This document shows, piece by piece, positions 34,103 to 42,718 of a stretch of 64,000 nucleotides of DNA. The number at the start of each line of letters is the position of its first letter. Positions within the stretch are counted from its first letter, which is position 1. Source of the stretch: Microvirga sp. Mcv34 (GTDB taxonomy: Bacteria; Pseudomonadota; Alphaproteobacteria; Rhizobiales; Beijerinckiaceae); the NCBI RefSeq assembly GCF_024519725.1, contig NZ_JALJRK010000001.1:1-64000 (forward strand), in the 5' to 3' direction. Position numbers and translations under genes: made by a program. The notes under the pieces are model-generated. The model was given only the letters and a program-made list of their open reading frames with translations, was not told the DNA's origin and ran no database searches.

Positions 34103-34894
34103 ATGAGAAAGTGCGTACTTAGCCTCCTCGCAGGGGTTGCGAGCGTTTCGCTTGCTGCAGCCGCTGCCTCTGCTGCCGACCTGCCGGCCCGCGCTGCGCC
34201 CCCGGCTCCGATCATTGCAACGGTGCCGGTCTTCACCTGGACTGGTTTCTACATCGGTGGCAACCTCGGCTGGGGTTGGCGGAACAGCAACAACGATCCT
34301 GTGATCCTCGGGGGACCCGGGGTTCCGGGCGGCCTCGCCGGGGGTACGCTCATCTTTGACAACAACAACGATGGCGCCTTCACCGGTGGTGGCCAGATCG
34401 GTTATAACTACCAGATCGGCTCCTTTGTGATCGGTGTCGAAACCGACATCCAGGGGATCGACAACGGCAATAACACCGCCGTGTTCATCCCGGGGCCGGG
34501 CTTTGCCGGCACCTTCGTTCCCGGCCGGTTCGAGAACTCTTCGGATTGGTGGGGTTCGACCCGCGTGCGCGCCGGTTTCGCTGTCGATCGCGTCCTGATC
34601 TACGCCACCGGTGGTGTTGCCTACACGGACAACGACACCGGTTGGGCGGTCGGCGGCGGCATCGAGTGGGCACTGCCGACGAACTGGAACCTGTTCGGCG
34701 GCAACAGCGCCGTCACCCTGGGCCTCGAAGGTCTGTGGGTCAGCATTGATCAGAGCAACGATAACAACAACGTTATCGGAACCTTCACGCCGGTTGGCGG
34801 TGGGCCGGTCAATGTCTTCTGGCCTCAGTCGAACAACGATCAGGACTTCTTCGTCGCCCGTGCCAAGCTGAACTTCAAGTTCGGCACGTACTGA
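34103..34894 (+). CDS. Outer-membrane beta-barrel porin (Omp25/Omp31 family)
   Basis: A 263-residue outer-membrane protein. A signal peptide ('VLSLLAGVASVSLAAAAASA') is followed by the typical rhizobial linker 'ADLPARAAPPAPI'. An eight-stranded barrel then begins at 'FTWTGFYIGGNLGWGW' and ends in an aromatic strand ('ARAKLNFKFGTY') with the terminal Tyr expected for BAM recognition. Asn/Gly-rich loops are visible. ATG 34103 has AAGGGG upstream. An intrinsic terminator follows immediately. Such proteins are abundant structural barrels and surface antigens; pore function is unproven. Confidence 0.9.
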   Translation: MRKCVLSLLAGVASVSLAAAAASAADLPARAAPPAPIIATVPVFTWTGFYIGGNLGWGWRNSNNDPVILGGPGVPGGLAGGTLIFDNNNDGAFTGGGQIGYNYQIGSFVIGVETDIQGIDNGNNTAVFIPGPGFAGTFVPGRFENSSDWWGSTRVRAGFAVDRVLIYATGGVAYTDNDTGWAVGGGIEWALPTNWNLFGGNSAVTLGLEGLWVSIDQSNDNNNVIGTFTPVGGGPVNVFWPQSNNDQDFFVARAKLNFKFGTY

Positions 34895-34916
34895 TCAGGT
34901 CGATCCGACAAACGAA

Positions 34917-34945
34917 AAGGCCCGGGAATCCTCCCGGGCCTTTTT
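34917..34945 (+). terminator. Intrinsic terminator after the porin gene
   Basis: AAGGCCCGGGA at 34917-34927 pairs with TCCCGGGCCTT at 34932-34942, with a short AATC-type loop and a TTTTT run ending at 34945. It lies 22 bases after the porin stop codon. This is the clearest rho-independent terminator in the window. Confidence 0.92.
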
Positions 34946-35075
34946 GCATGCCTGCCCGCGGAGACCTGACGCGCCATTCATCAAAAGGACGGACAGCCGC
35001 CACGATCTCGCCCCGTCTCAGACAAGTTTCCTATGACAATCCTGCGCGGTTATCCCTTTTCATCGCGGGCCGCCC

Positions 35076-36524
35076 ATGATCGCCACGGAAGCTTCATCGA
35101 AGGACAGCGCTAATATCGCCCTTGCGCTGGCCCGCTTCGGCCTCGGCGCCAGGGGCAACGACCTGGCTGAATCCCGCTCCGACGTGAGGGGCTTCCTGAG
35201 CCAGGACATCGAAGGCTGGCGATCCGCGCAGGGCCATCTCCAAAGCACACCCGAGATCCTCGCCGCGCTCCAGCAGGAGAACCGCCGGGTGGAACTGGCG
35301 CGATCCTTGCGAACCAGTCCCTACGACCGTCGGGATGGCGCGCTTCTGGCCCGCGCGATGGACGAGGCAGACGCCTCAGCCAAGCCGCTGCCGCAGGCCG
35401 AGGCGCCGAGGAATGTAATCCCGCAGGACACCTATCGTGACGAGGTCCTCGCCCGCACCCAGGTGGCACTGGAGGCGAAGAGCGGTTTCGCCGAGCGCAT
35501 GGTCTGGTTCTGGAGCAACCATTTCGCGGTCTCCACCTCCAAGGGCAACCAGATTCAATCCACGGCCGGCGCTTTCGAGCGGGAGGCCATCCGGCCCCAT
35601 GTGTTCGGGCGTTTCGCCGACATGCTCTTCGCCGCCGAGACGCACCCGGCGATGATTTATTATCTCGACAACAACCAGTCGATCGGCCCCAACTCCAATG
35701 CCGGCCTGAAACAGCGCAAGGGGCTGAACGAGAACCTCGCCCGTGAGATCCTGGAACTGCACACGCTCGGCGTCTCCGGCGGCTACGGCCAGACCGACGT
35801 GACGAGCCTGGCGCGCGTCATCACCGGCTGGACAGTGGCGGGGCCCGAAGGAAAGCTCGGACGGCCCGGATCCTCGATCTTTAATGTGGGCCTGCACGAG
35901 CCCGGCGAGCACCGCGTGCTCGGCGCCTATTATCCTGATTACGGTCCGGACCAGACCAGGGACGTGTTCGACGCCCTCGCACGTCATCCGTCGACTGCGC
36001 AACACATCGCGTACAAGATGGCGCGTCATTTCGTGGCCGACGATCCGCCGCCCACTCTCGTGGCCCGGCTTCGGGACGTGTTCCTGGAAACCGAAGGCGA
36101 CCTCGCGGAACTCTCCCGCGCTCTACTCGATTCACCCGAGGCCTGGGCTCCGGAGACGCGCAAGATCCGCACCCCACAGGAATTCGTCTTCGGGGCGCTT
36201 CGCCTCATCGGCACGCCCCCGGAGAACCTGTGGGTGGTGGTCAGTCCGCTCAACGCGCTCGGCCATAAGCTCTGGGATCCGCCTGGGCCCAACGGCTATC
36301 CCGACACGGCCGCCCATTGGGCCACGCCCGAGGGCATGAAGACGCGCTTCTACGCCTCCGCGCGGTTGGCGCAGCGCGCCGGGCGGCTTGATCCCATGGA
36401 GTTGCTGGAGGCGAGCCTCGGCGACTACGCGTCGAAGGAAACGCGCCAGACCGTCGCCCGCGCTGAAAGCCGCCAGCAGGGTGTCGCGCTTCTGCTGATG
36501 GCGCCGGAATTCCAGCGGCGCTGA
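35076..36524 (+). CDS. DUF1800-family protein
   Basis: A 482-residue protein of the DUF1800 family. Landmarks are 'ALARFGLGARGNDLA' near the start, 'KSGFAERMVWFWSNHFAVS' in the centre, 'NENLAREILELHTLGVSGGY' and 'VARVITGWT'-like 'SLARVITGWTVAGPEGK', and 'NPLNALGHKLWDPPGPNGYP'-like text near residue 390. No signal peptide is evident. The partner DUF1501 gene follows after 22 bases, and this two-gene order is conserved across many bacteria. The biochemical role is not known; a link to extracellular or surface polymers has been suggested for the pair. Confidence 0.9.
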   Translation: MIATEASSKDSANIALALARFGLGARGNDLAESRSDVRGFLSQDIEGWRSAQGHLQSTPEILAALQQENRRVELARSLRTSPYDRRDGALLARAMDEADASAKPLPQAEAPRNVIPQDTYRDEVLARTQVALEAKSGFAERMVWFWSNHFAVSTSKGNQIQSTAGAFEREAIRPHVFGRFADMLFAAETHPAMIYYLDNNQSIGPNSNAGLKQRKGLNENLAREILELHTLGVSGGYGQTDVTSLARVITGWTVAGPEGKLGRPGSSIFNVGLHEPGEHRVLGAYYPDYGPDQTRDVFDALARHPSTAQHIAYKMARHFVADDPPPTLVARLRDVFLETEGDLAELSRALLDSPEAWAPETRKIRTPQEFVFGALRLIGTPPENLWVVVSPLNALGHKLWDPPGPNGYPDTAAHWATPEGMKTRFYASARLAQRAGRLDPMELLEASLGDYASKETRQTVARAESRQQGVALLLMAPEFQRR

Positions 36525-36546
36525 ACGTCGGAGCAGGAGAGCGATC

Positions 36547-37773
36547 ATGTCCGATCTTTGCGAGAACAATGTCAGCCGCCGCGCCTTGCTGGGAGCAGCC
36601 GGAGCTCTCTTCGCCTGGAGCTTCGTGCCGAAATTCGCCTATGCGGCGGCGGGTGCACGGGACGCGCGCTTCGTATGCATCGTCCTACGCGGCGCGATGG
36701 ACGGCTTGTCCGCCGTCGCCCCCTTAGGCGACCCGGATTATGTGGGCCTGCGCGAGAGCATCGCTCTCTCGACGGAGGGCCGCACGCCGGCCCTGCCTCT
36801 CGACGGGTTCTTCGCGCTGCATCCGGCCATGCCGAACCTGCTGCGGCTCTACAAAGTCGGGCAGGCAACCGTGGTCCACGCCACATCCACTGGCTATCGC
36901 GACCGTTCGCATTTCGACGGGCAGGACGTCCTGGAGAGCGGCCAGCCGGGGCCGGGCCGCACCGAGACCGGCTGGATGAACCGCCTGCTCCTAACCTTGC
37001 CCGCGGGCGAGCGCATCGCGCAGCGCGGGGCGCTGGGTATCGGCCCGGTGCCACCTCTGATCGTGCGCGGGCGCGCGCCCGTGACCGGTTGGGCTCCGGC
37101 CATCCTGCCCAAGGCCAAGGAGGACTTGGCACAACGGATTCTCGATCTCTACGACGCCCGCGATCCGGAACTGGGCGCGCAGCTCCGGAGCGGCCTCGAA
37201 ACGGAGCACCTGGCGAGCCGTATGGGCGGCATGGCGGGCCAGTCCGGAGGCGGCGCAGCCGCCGCTATGCGCCGCGTGGCGGAGGGAGCCGCGCGCCTCG
37301 TGAATGCGGATGACGGACCGCGCATCGCGGCGCTCGCCTTCGATGGTTGGGACACCCATGCCAACGAAGGTGGCGCGACGGGCCAGCTCGCCCAGCTCCT
37401 CGGCGGGCTCGACGGCGCCTTCGCGGCTCTCGAGGCCGGGTTGAAGGATCGATGGGCGGATACGGTCGTGATGGTGGTCACGGAGTTCGGGCGCACCGCG
37501 CGGGTCAACGGCACGGTGGGAACGGACCACGGCAACGGCACCGTGGCGTTCCTCGTCGGCGGGGCAGTCAAGGGCGGGCGGGTCATCGCCGACTGGCCTG
37601 GCCTGAGGCCGGAGAACCTCTTCGAGCGTCGGGATCTTCGCCCGACGACCGATATCCGTTCCGTCGCCAAGGGCGTGCTCTCCGACCTGTTCGGAATCAC
37701 CGCCGCCCGGCTTGCCGACGATGTGTTTCCCGGCACGCCTGACCTGAAGCCCATCCAGGGTCTCGTGGCCTGA
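36547..37773 (+). CDS. DUF1501-family Tat-exported protein
   Basis: A 408-residue protein with a twin-arginine signal ('VSRRALLGAAGALFAWSFVP') and the DUF1501 (alkaline-phosphatase-like fold) domain. 'CIVLRGAMDGLSAVAPLGDP', 'THATSTGYRDRSHFDGQDVL'-type 'STGYRDRSHFDGQDVLESG', 'WDTHANEGGATGQLAQLLGG' and 'VVTEFGRTARVNGTVGTDHG' hold conserved His/Asp residues expected of that fold. GGAGCAGGAGAG precedes the ATG. It probably works in the periplasm with the DUF1800 protein encoded upstream. The substrate is unknown. Confidence 0.9.
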   Translation: MSDLCENNVSRRALLGAAGALFAWSFVPKFAYAAAGARDARFVCIVLRGAMDGLSAVAPLGDPDYVGLRESIALSTEGRTPALPLDGFFALHPAMPNLLRLYKVGQATVVHATSTGYRDRSHFDGQDVLESGQPGPGRTETGWMNRLLLTLPAGERIAQRGALGIGPVPPLIVRGRAPVTGWAPAILPKAKEDLAQRILDLYDARDPELGAQLRSGLETEHLASRMGGMAGQSGGGAAAAMRRVAEGAARLVNADDGPRIAALAFDGWDTHANEGGATGQLAQLLGGLDGAFAALEAGLKDRWADTVVMVVTEFGRTARVNGTVGTDHGNGTVAFLVGGAVKGGRVIADWPGLRPENLFERRDLRPTTDIRSVAKGVLSDLFGITAARLADDVFPGTPDLKPIQGLVA

Positions 37774-37779
37774 ACGAAG

Positions 37780-37800
37780 AGGCGTAGTGTACCTACGCCT
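37780..37800. terminator. Bidirectional hairpin between convergent genes
   Basis: AGGCGTAG at 37780-37787 pairs with CTACGCCT at 37793-37800 around TGTAC. It lies between the DUF1501 stop and the convergent regulator gene and overlaps the regulator's last codons. The T-tract is weak on both sides. Confidence 0.5.
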
Positions 37801-38749
37801 TCGCACCTGGCTGCTCTTTCAAGTGGATGCGCATGACGATATCCTGATCGTAGTTTCCGAAGCCGCGGCCGAAGATATTGATCCCGCCAGGATGGCGCGC
37901 CGTCTCGTCGATCCCGATTCTCAAGCGGATGCCGTGATGCTTGTCCAGCTCGAGCTTGTCGAGCGTCACGTCCGAAATCTGAACATCGTTGACTGATGTT
38001 CCGCTTCTGGTGATCTGCCAGGTCACGAGCTTGCCGTATTGGGAGCCTTCCAGCTTCCACCATTGTGGCGTGTAAAGACCGCGCTTGTCGCCAAAGTCGC
38101 TCGGGGAGATCCAGCTTCCCACCTTCACGTTGTTGATCCAGAGACTGATCTCGGACGGCCAGTCGAGGCTCGTGCCCGGAACCTCGGACGACAGCTCCAT
38201 GACGAATTCGAGCCTGTCGATCTTGGCGCCGAGGACCTTGCCGTTATTGGGAAACTTGTATTCGACGAAGCCCCGCCTGAACCAGATCAGGGATGCGTTC
38301 ATGCGATGCGGATCGAGGAAAAGATCGGGCACATCGAGGACACCCAGGACGCTCTCCGTCGAGCAGAGCCCGCACGGCGCGCTCACATCGCAACTCGTGT
38401 AGAGGCCGATCGGCATGGAGACTTCGATGTGGTCCTTGCTCTTGAGCGGATCCTCGTCGTCGAAGCGGATGATGATCTCGTCGTAACGGATCGAGCATAC
38501 CTTCTGCTGACCCTTCGAGGCCTTGATGGTTTCCGTCTCGATGAGCCCGGCACGTTCCAGCACCTGGACATGGGTCGCGATCGTGGATTGAGGCAGATCC
38601 AACGCATCGCTGATCTCGTTGACGTTCAGCGGTCCCTGCGCCCGCAGGAGCTTGAGGATCCGAATGCGGCCCGGTGAGGCGATCCCTCGCAGGGTCTCGG
38701 AGCTCTCCTCCGCGACCAGGGTCAGGAATTTTCTTTTGAATGTCGACAT
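37793..38749 (-). CDS. ArsR-type regulator with a C-terminal beta-sandwich sensor domain
   Basis: A 318-residue regulator. The N-terminal winged helix (about residues 20-100) is clear: 'GIASPGRIRILKLLRAQGPL', 'NVNEISDALDLPQSTIATHV', 'QVLERAGLIETETIKASKGQ'. About 200 beta-rich residues follow with many aromatic residues ('LIWFRRGFVEYKFPNNGKV', 'RGLYTPQWWKLEGSQYG', 'GGINIFGRGFGNYDQDI'), a pattern suggesting a sugar-binding jelly roll. A cysteine cluster 'SCDVSAPCGLCSTE' lies between the two. ATG 38749 is used. Divergent from the ABC importer and GH51 genes, it is probably their sugar-responsive regulator. Confidence 0.8.
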   Translation of the reverse strand: MSTFKRKFLTLVAEESSETLRGIASPGRIRILKLLRAQGPLNVNEISDALDLPQSTIATHVQVLERAGLIETETIKASKGQQKVCSIRYDEIIIRFDDEDPLKSKDHIEVSMPIGLYTSCDVSAPCGLCSTESVLGVLDVPDLFLDPHRMNASLIWFRRGFVEYKFPNNGKVLGAKIDRLEFVMELSSEVPGTSLDWPSEISLWINNVKVGSWISPSDFGDKRGLYTPQWWKLEGSQYGKLVTWQITRSGTSVNDVQISDVTLDKLELDKHHGIRLRIGIDETARHPGGINIFGRGFGNYDQDIVMRIHLKEQPGAKA

Positions 38750-38803
38750 GGGTCGCTCTGCTGGAAAGTCGCAGAAGGCGGACAGCAAACTGCGTTCCGG
38801 CTG

Positions 38804-38832
38804 TATGTATCAAAAGTTTGGATATGTATCAA
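38804..38832. promoter_or_regulatory. Repeated motif in the divergent regulator/importer promoter
   Basis: TATGTATCAA occurs at 38804-38813 and again at 38823-38832, nineteen bases apart. Between them CAAAAGTTTG (38811-38820) is a small palindrome. The AT-rich block lies between the divergent regulator and substrate-binding-protein genes and is a likely operator. TTGACC at 38840-38845 may be a -35 box for the importer operon. Confidence 0.5.
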
Positions 38833-38909
38833 TGCTACTGTTGACCGATCCCGAAAACTGAGGGCTAACTAAGAAAAAAGATAAAAAATCAACCAAGGAG
38901 GAGCGCCAA

Positions 38910-40802
38910 ATGCGATTTCTACGCCTGCTTACCGTTGCCACCGGTTTAGCCCTGGCAGCGACCACCGCAATGTCTCAAACCAATGTCCCAGGTGTGCCGC
39001 GCAACGAGACGATCATTCTCGAAAACCCGGAGGGCACGATCAAGAACCCCGGATGGTTCAACATCTGGACCATCAACGCCGGCGGACAGTATACCGGCCT
39101 GCACCAGCTCGCGCTCGATACACTTTGGTACATCGATCCCGAACGTGGGCTCGACGGCGTCTGGGAAAACTCGCTCGCGGCGGAAAAGCCGATCTACAAT
39201 GCGGACTTCACCGAGATGACGGTGAAGCTGCGCCCCGGCATCTATTGGAGCGACGGCGTCGAGTTCACGCCCGACGATCTCGTCTATACGGTCGAAACCC
39301 AGATCAAGAATCCGGGCATGCGCTGGAGCGCCCTGCTGGCGCTGAACGTCGAGAGCGTGTCGTCGCCGGAGCCTTGGACGGTCGTGTTCAAGCTGAAGAA
39401 GCCGAACTCACGGTTCCACTCGCTCTTCACGGTGCGGTTCAACGCGATCTGGATGATGCCGAAGCACATCTTCGAGAAAGCGGCGGATCCTCAGCGGTTC
39501 GACTTCAACCCGCCGGTTTCACTCGGCGCCTACAAGATCCACAGCTTCGATCCGGACGGAAAGTGGTACATCTGGCAGAAGCGTGACGACTGGCAGCGCA
39601 CCACGCTCGGGCGCTATGGCGAGCCTGGGCCGAAATTTGCTGCCTATATCGACCCGGGACCGCCGGACAAGCGCGTGATCGCGCAGCTCAACCACAACCT
39701 GGACGTGGTGCACGATATTGCCCCCGAGGGCATGTTCACCCTGACCAAGCAGTCGCCGAGCCTCAAGACATGGTTTCCGAACTTCCCGTTCGCTCATCCT
39801 GATCCGACCCTGCCGTCGGTGATCTTCAACATGCAGAATCCGGCTTTCCAGAATCGCGACGTGCGATGGGCGCTGGCGCTGCTGATCGACATCAAGGCCG
39901 TTTCGATGGCATCCTATCGCGGAGCCGCGACGCTCTCGCCGATCGGGATCCCGCCCACGGGAACGCATCCGGACGATTACCACATCCCGCTCCAGGAGTG
40001 GCTGGCCTCCTACGAGATCGACACCGGCAAGAGCAAGGTCAAGCCGTACGATCCAACCATCGGCAACCAGATCGCCGACATGCTGCGTCCCACGATGAAG
40101 GAGCAGATCCCGACGGATCCGGCGGAGATCAGGAAGGCGTTCGGATACGGCTGGTGGAAGCCCAACCCGCAGGCGGCGACGGAACTTCTCGAAAAGGCCG
40201 GTTACACCAAACGCGGCAATGCCTGGTACACGCCTGACGGCAAGCCTTTCTCCATCAAGCTCATGGTCGAGGGCGATAGTCGCCCGATCCTGACCCGGGC
40301 CGGAACCATGATCGTTCAGCAATGGCGCCAGTTCGGCATCGACGCGAAAACGGAGGTGGCTCAGGGCACCACGATGCTGGACCGGCGAATCGCCGGCGAC
40401 TTCGAGACGCTGATTTCCTGGAGCGTCGAGACCTATGGCGGCCATCCCGACCTGTCGTTCTTCCTCGACAGCTGGCATTCGCAGTTCGTGGCAGCACCGG
40501 GCAAGACGCAGTCGCCGCGCAACTGGCAGCGTTGGAGCAACCCCGAGCTCGACAAGATCATCGAGGAGGTGCGCCGGATTTCCTTCGACGACAAGCGCAC
40601 GGTCGAACTCGGTCGCGACTACGCGAAGCTCATCGTTCGCGAGATGCCGATCATCCCGCTGATGGCCTACAACGTCTTCACGGCCATGGATGAGACCTAC
40701 TGGACAGGGTACCCGACGTCGGAGAACCCCTATGCCAATCCCGTGCCGAATTGGGGCAATTCCCGCTCGATGATGGTGAAGCTCAAGCCCAAGCAGCCAT
40801 AG
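38910..40802 (+). CDS. ABC transporter substrate-binding protein (oligopeptide/oligosaccharide class, SBP_bac_5)
   Basis: A 630-residue periplasmic protein with a signal peptide ('FLRLLTVATGLALAATTAMS'). 'MTVKLRPGIYWSDGVEFTPD' and 'DLVYTVETQIKNPGMRWSAL' are the classical SBP_bac_5 signature. It is longer than usual DppA (about 530). AAGGAGGA before the ATG is an excellent ribosome site. It begins a six-gene unit ending in a GH51 arabinofuranosidase, so the ligand is more likely an arabinose-containing oligosaccharide than a peptide. Some family members are known to bind plant oligosaccharides. Confidence 0.9.
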   Translation: MRFLRLLTVATGLALAATTAMSQTNVPGVPRNETIILENPEGTIKNPGWFNIWTINAGGQYTGLHQLALDTLWYIDPERGLDGVWENSLAAEKPIYNADFTEMTVKLRPGIYWSDGVEFTPDDLVYTVETQIKNPGMRWSALLALNVESVSSPEPWTVVFKLKKPNSRFHSLFTVRFNAIWMMPKHIFEKAADPQRFDFNPPVSLGAYKIHSFDPDGKWYIWQKRDDWQRTTLGRYGEPGPKFAAYIDPGPPDKRVIAQLNHNLDVVHDIAPEGMFTLTKQSPSLKTWFPNFPFAHPDPTLPSVIFNMQNPAFQNRDVRWALALLIDIKAVSMASYRGAATLSPIGIPPTGTHPDDYHIPLQEWLASYEIDTGKSKVKPYDPTIGNQIADMLRPTMKEQIPTDPAEIRKAFGYGWWKPNPQAATELLEKAGYTKRGNAWYTPDGKPFSIKLMVEGDSRPILTRAGTMIVQQWRQFGIDAKTEVAQGTTMLDRRIAGDFETLISWSVETYGGHPDLSFFLDSWHSQFVAAPGKTQSPRNWQRWSNPELDKIIEEVRRISFDDKRTVELGRDYAKLIVREMPIIPLMAYNVFTAMDETYWTGYPTSENPYANPVPNWGNSRSMMVKLKPKQP

Positions 40803-40844
40803 CGCACAGACAACTCCTTACTTTCCTCAGACAAGGAGGGGTCC

Positions 40845-41849
40845 ATGAAGGCTTACCTGGCCTATCTGTCCAAGCGGCTCGTGCAGTTCGCGGTCGTCGT
40901 CTTCGTCGGGATCAATATCACCTATCTGGTGACGCATATGACCCCGATCAATCCGGTCGAGCAATCGATCTCGGCTGCGACGACCTACGGGGCGACCAGT
41001 CCGGAAGCCATCGAGATGATGCGGCAGTCGCTGCGCCAGCTCTATGGTCTTGAGGGCACGCCTTGGGAACAGTACGTGTCGTTCTGGAAGCGGGTCCTGG
41101 TCGGCGACTTCGGCCCCTCCCTGTCGGCCTTTCCAACACCGGTCTCGCAGCTCATCCTGCGAGCCCTTCCCTGGACCGTCGGATTGCTGCTCGTCTCGAC
41201 GCTCCTGACCTGGGTTCTCGGCAATCTGCTCGGCGGCCTCGCGGGCTATTACCGCAACAGCCGCGTCCTAAAGGCATTCGGCGTCCTGAGCATGGGAATC
41301 CACCCGATCCCATATTATGTCGTCGCCTTCGTCCTGCTCATCATCTTCGGCTTTCTCTGGCCCATTCTGCCGATCAGCGGCGGCGCCACGATGGCGTCGG
41401 ACCGTTCTAACACCTTCGCCTTTGCCCTCGACGTCGTGGTCCACTCGATCCTGCCCGTGCTCTCGCTCATGGCGGTCGGCATCGGTGGGTGGTTCATGGG
41501 GATGCGCGCCCTCGTGTCCAACATCGTGACGGAAGACTACGTGGTCTATGCGGAGCTGGCAGGGGTCAAACGCGGCAAGATCCTGCGCTCCTATGTGATG
41601 CGCAATGCCCTCGGCCCCCAGGTCACCGGCCTTGCCCTGCAGCTGGGCGCCATCTTCAACGGCGCGATCATCACCGAGCAGGTCTTCGGATATCCAGGCG
41701 TCGGGTCGCTGCTGATCAGCGCGGTCCATGCCGGCGATTACAGCCTGGTGCTGGGCATCACCACCGTATCGATCGTGGCCGTCTCCGCCACTGTCCTGCT
41801 GATCGATCTGCTCTATCCGCTGATCGACCCGCGCGTGGAGGCACGCTGA
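40845..41849 (+). CDS. ABC transporter permease (DppB/OppB class)
   Basis: A 334-residue permease with about six helices. 'AYLSKRLVQFAVVVFVGINI' opens the protein, as in DppB. The EAA-type loop 'YVVYAELAGVKRGKILRSYV' and 'NALGPQVTGLALQLGAIFNG' followed by 'EQVFGYPGVGSLLISAVHAG' are family signatures. AAGGAGG lies upstream of the ATG. The TGA overlaps the next ATG, so the permeases are translated together. Confidence 0.92.
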   Translation: MKAYLAYLSKRLVQFAVVVFVGINITYLVTHMTPINPVEQSISAATTYGATSPEAIEMMRQSLRQLYGLEGTPWEQYVSFWKRVLVGDFGPSLSAFPTPVSQLILRALPWTVGLLLVSTLLTWVLGNLLGGLAGYYRNSRVLKAFGVLSMGIHPIPYYVVAFVLLIIFGFLWPILPISGGATMASDRSNTFAFALDVVVHSILPVLSLMAVGIGGWFMGMRALVSNIVTEDYVVYAELAGVKRGKILRSYVMRNALGPQVTGLALQLGAIFNGAIITEQVFGYPGVGSLLISAVHAGDYSLVLGITTVSIVAVSATVLLIDLLYPLIDPRVEAR

Positions 41850-42718
41850 TGAACACGTTCAGGATCTTTCGTGACCTCTTTCGATACAACGGCGAGTTCG
41901 CCATCGGCCTGATGCTCGTCCTGATCGTGCTGGCCGTCGCCGCCTGCTCCTTCTTCTCACCCTATCCACCAATGGACGTGTACGTCGTACCGCCGGATGT
42001 GCCACCGTCCTGGGAATATCCGCTCGGCACCACGTCGCGCGGGCAGGATGTGTTCTGGCAGCTCACCGTCGCGATCCGGAACACCCTTCTGTTCGGCATC
42101 GTGGTGGCGGCGCTCAGCCGAGTCATATCGCTCCTCGTCGGGCTGATCTCCGGCTACAAGGGCGGCTGGGTCGATCGGGTTCTGATGTCGATCAACGATA
42201 CATTCGTCGTCGTCCCCCTCTTTCCCATCCTGGTGCTGTTCTACTTCATCATGCGCGACCAGATGACCTGGGCGATGCTCGCCGTCATCACGGCGCTGCT
42301 GGGCTGGGCCTACGATGCGCGGCTCATCCGGTCCATCGCCATGAGCCTGCGGACCCGTGAATTCACCCGCCAGGCCGTGTTCTCCGGCATGAGCACCGGC
42401 AAGATCGTCCTTCAGGAGCATCTGCCGTTCGTGCTGCCGATCGTGTTCTCGACGACCATGAACAACATCAACTGGTCGATCGGGATCGAGGTCACGCTGT
42501 CGGTCCTCGGCTTCACCGACATCAACACGCCCACCATCGGCGGCATGATCTACTGGGCCAACCAGCATACCGCCCTGGTGTCGGGCATCTGGTGGTGGAT
42601 CACGTTCCCGGTCCTGCTGGTGATCATGCTGTTCATCGGGTTGTTCCTGCTCGCGATCTCGATGAACGAATACATCGATCCGCGCAGCCGCCTCAGCCGT
42701 CTCGGGGGGCAGGCATGA
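41849..42718 (+). CDS. ABC transporter permease (DppC/OppC class)
   Basis: A 289-residue permease. 'FRYNGEFAIGLMLVLIVLAV' is the first helix. 'YPLGTTSRGQDVFWQLTVAI' is the OppC-specific 'LGTDxxGRD' region with T-S-R-G-Q-D here. The EAA-like loop 'FTRQAVFSGMSTGKIVLQEH' lacks the usual acidic-Ala-Ala run. ATG 41849 overlaps the previous stop. The last codons overlap the first ATPase gene by four bases. Confidence 0.9.
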   Translation: MNTFRIFRDLFRYNGEFAIGLMLVLIVLAVAACSFFSPYPPMDVYVVPPDVPPSWEYPLGTTSRGQDVFWQLTVAIRNTLLFGIVVAALSRVISLLVGLISGYKGGWVDRVLMSINDTFVVVPLFPILVLFYFIMRDQMTWAMLAVITALLGWAYDARLIRSIAMSLRTREFTRQAVFSGMSTGKIVLQEHLPFVLPIVFSTTMNNINWSIGIEVTLSVLGFTDINTPTIGGMIYWANQHTALVSGIWWWITFPVLLVIMLFIGLFLLAISMNEYIDPRSRLSRLGGQA

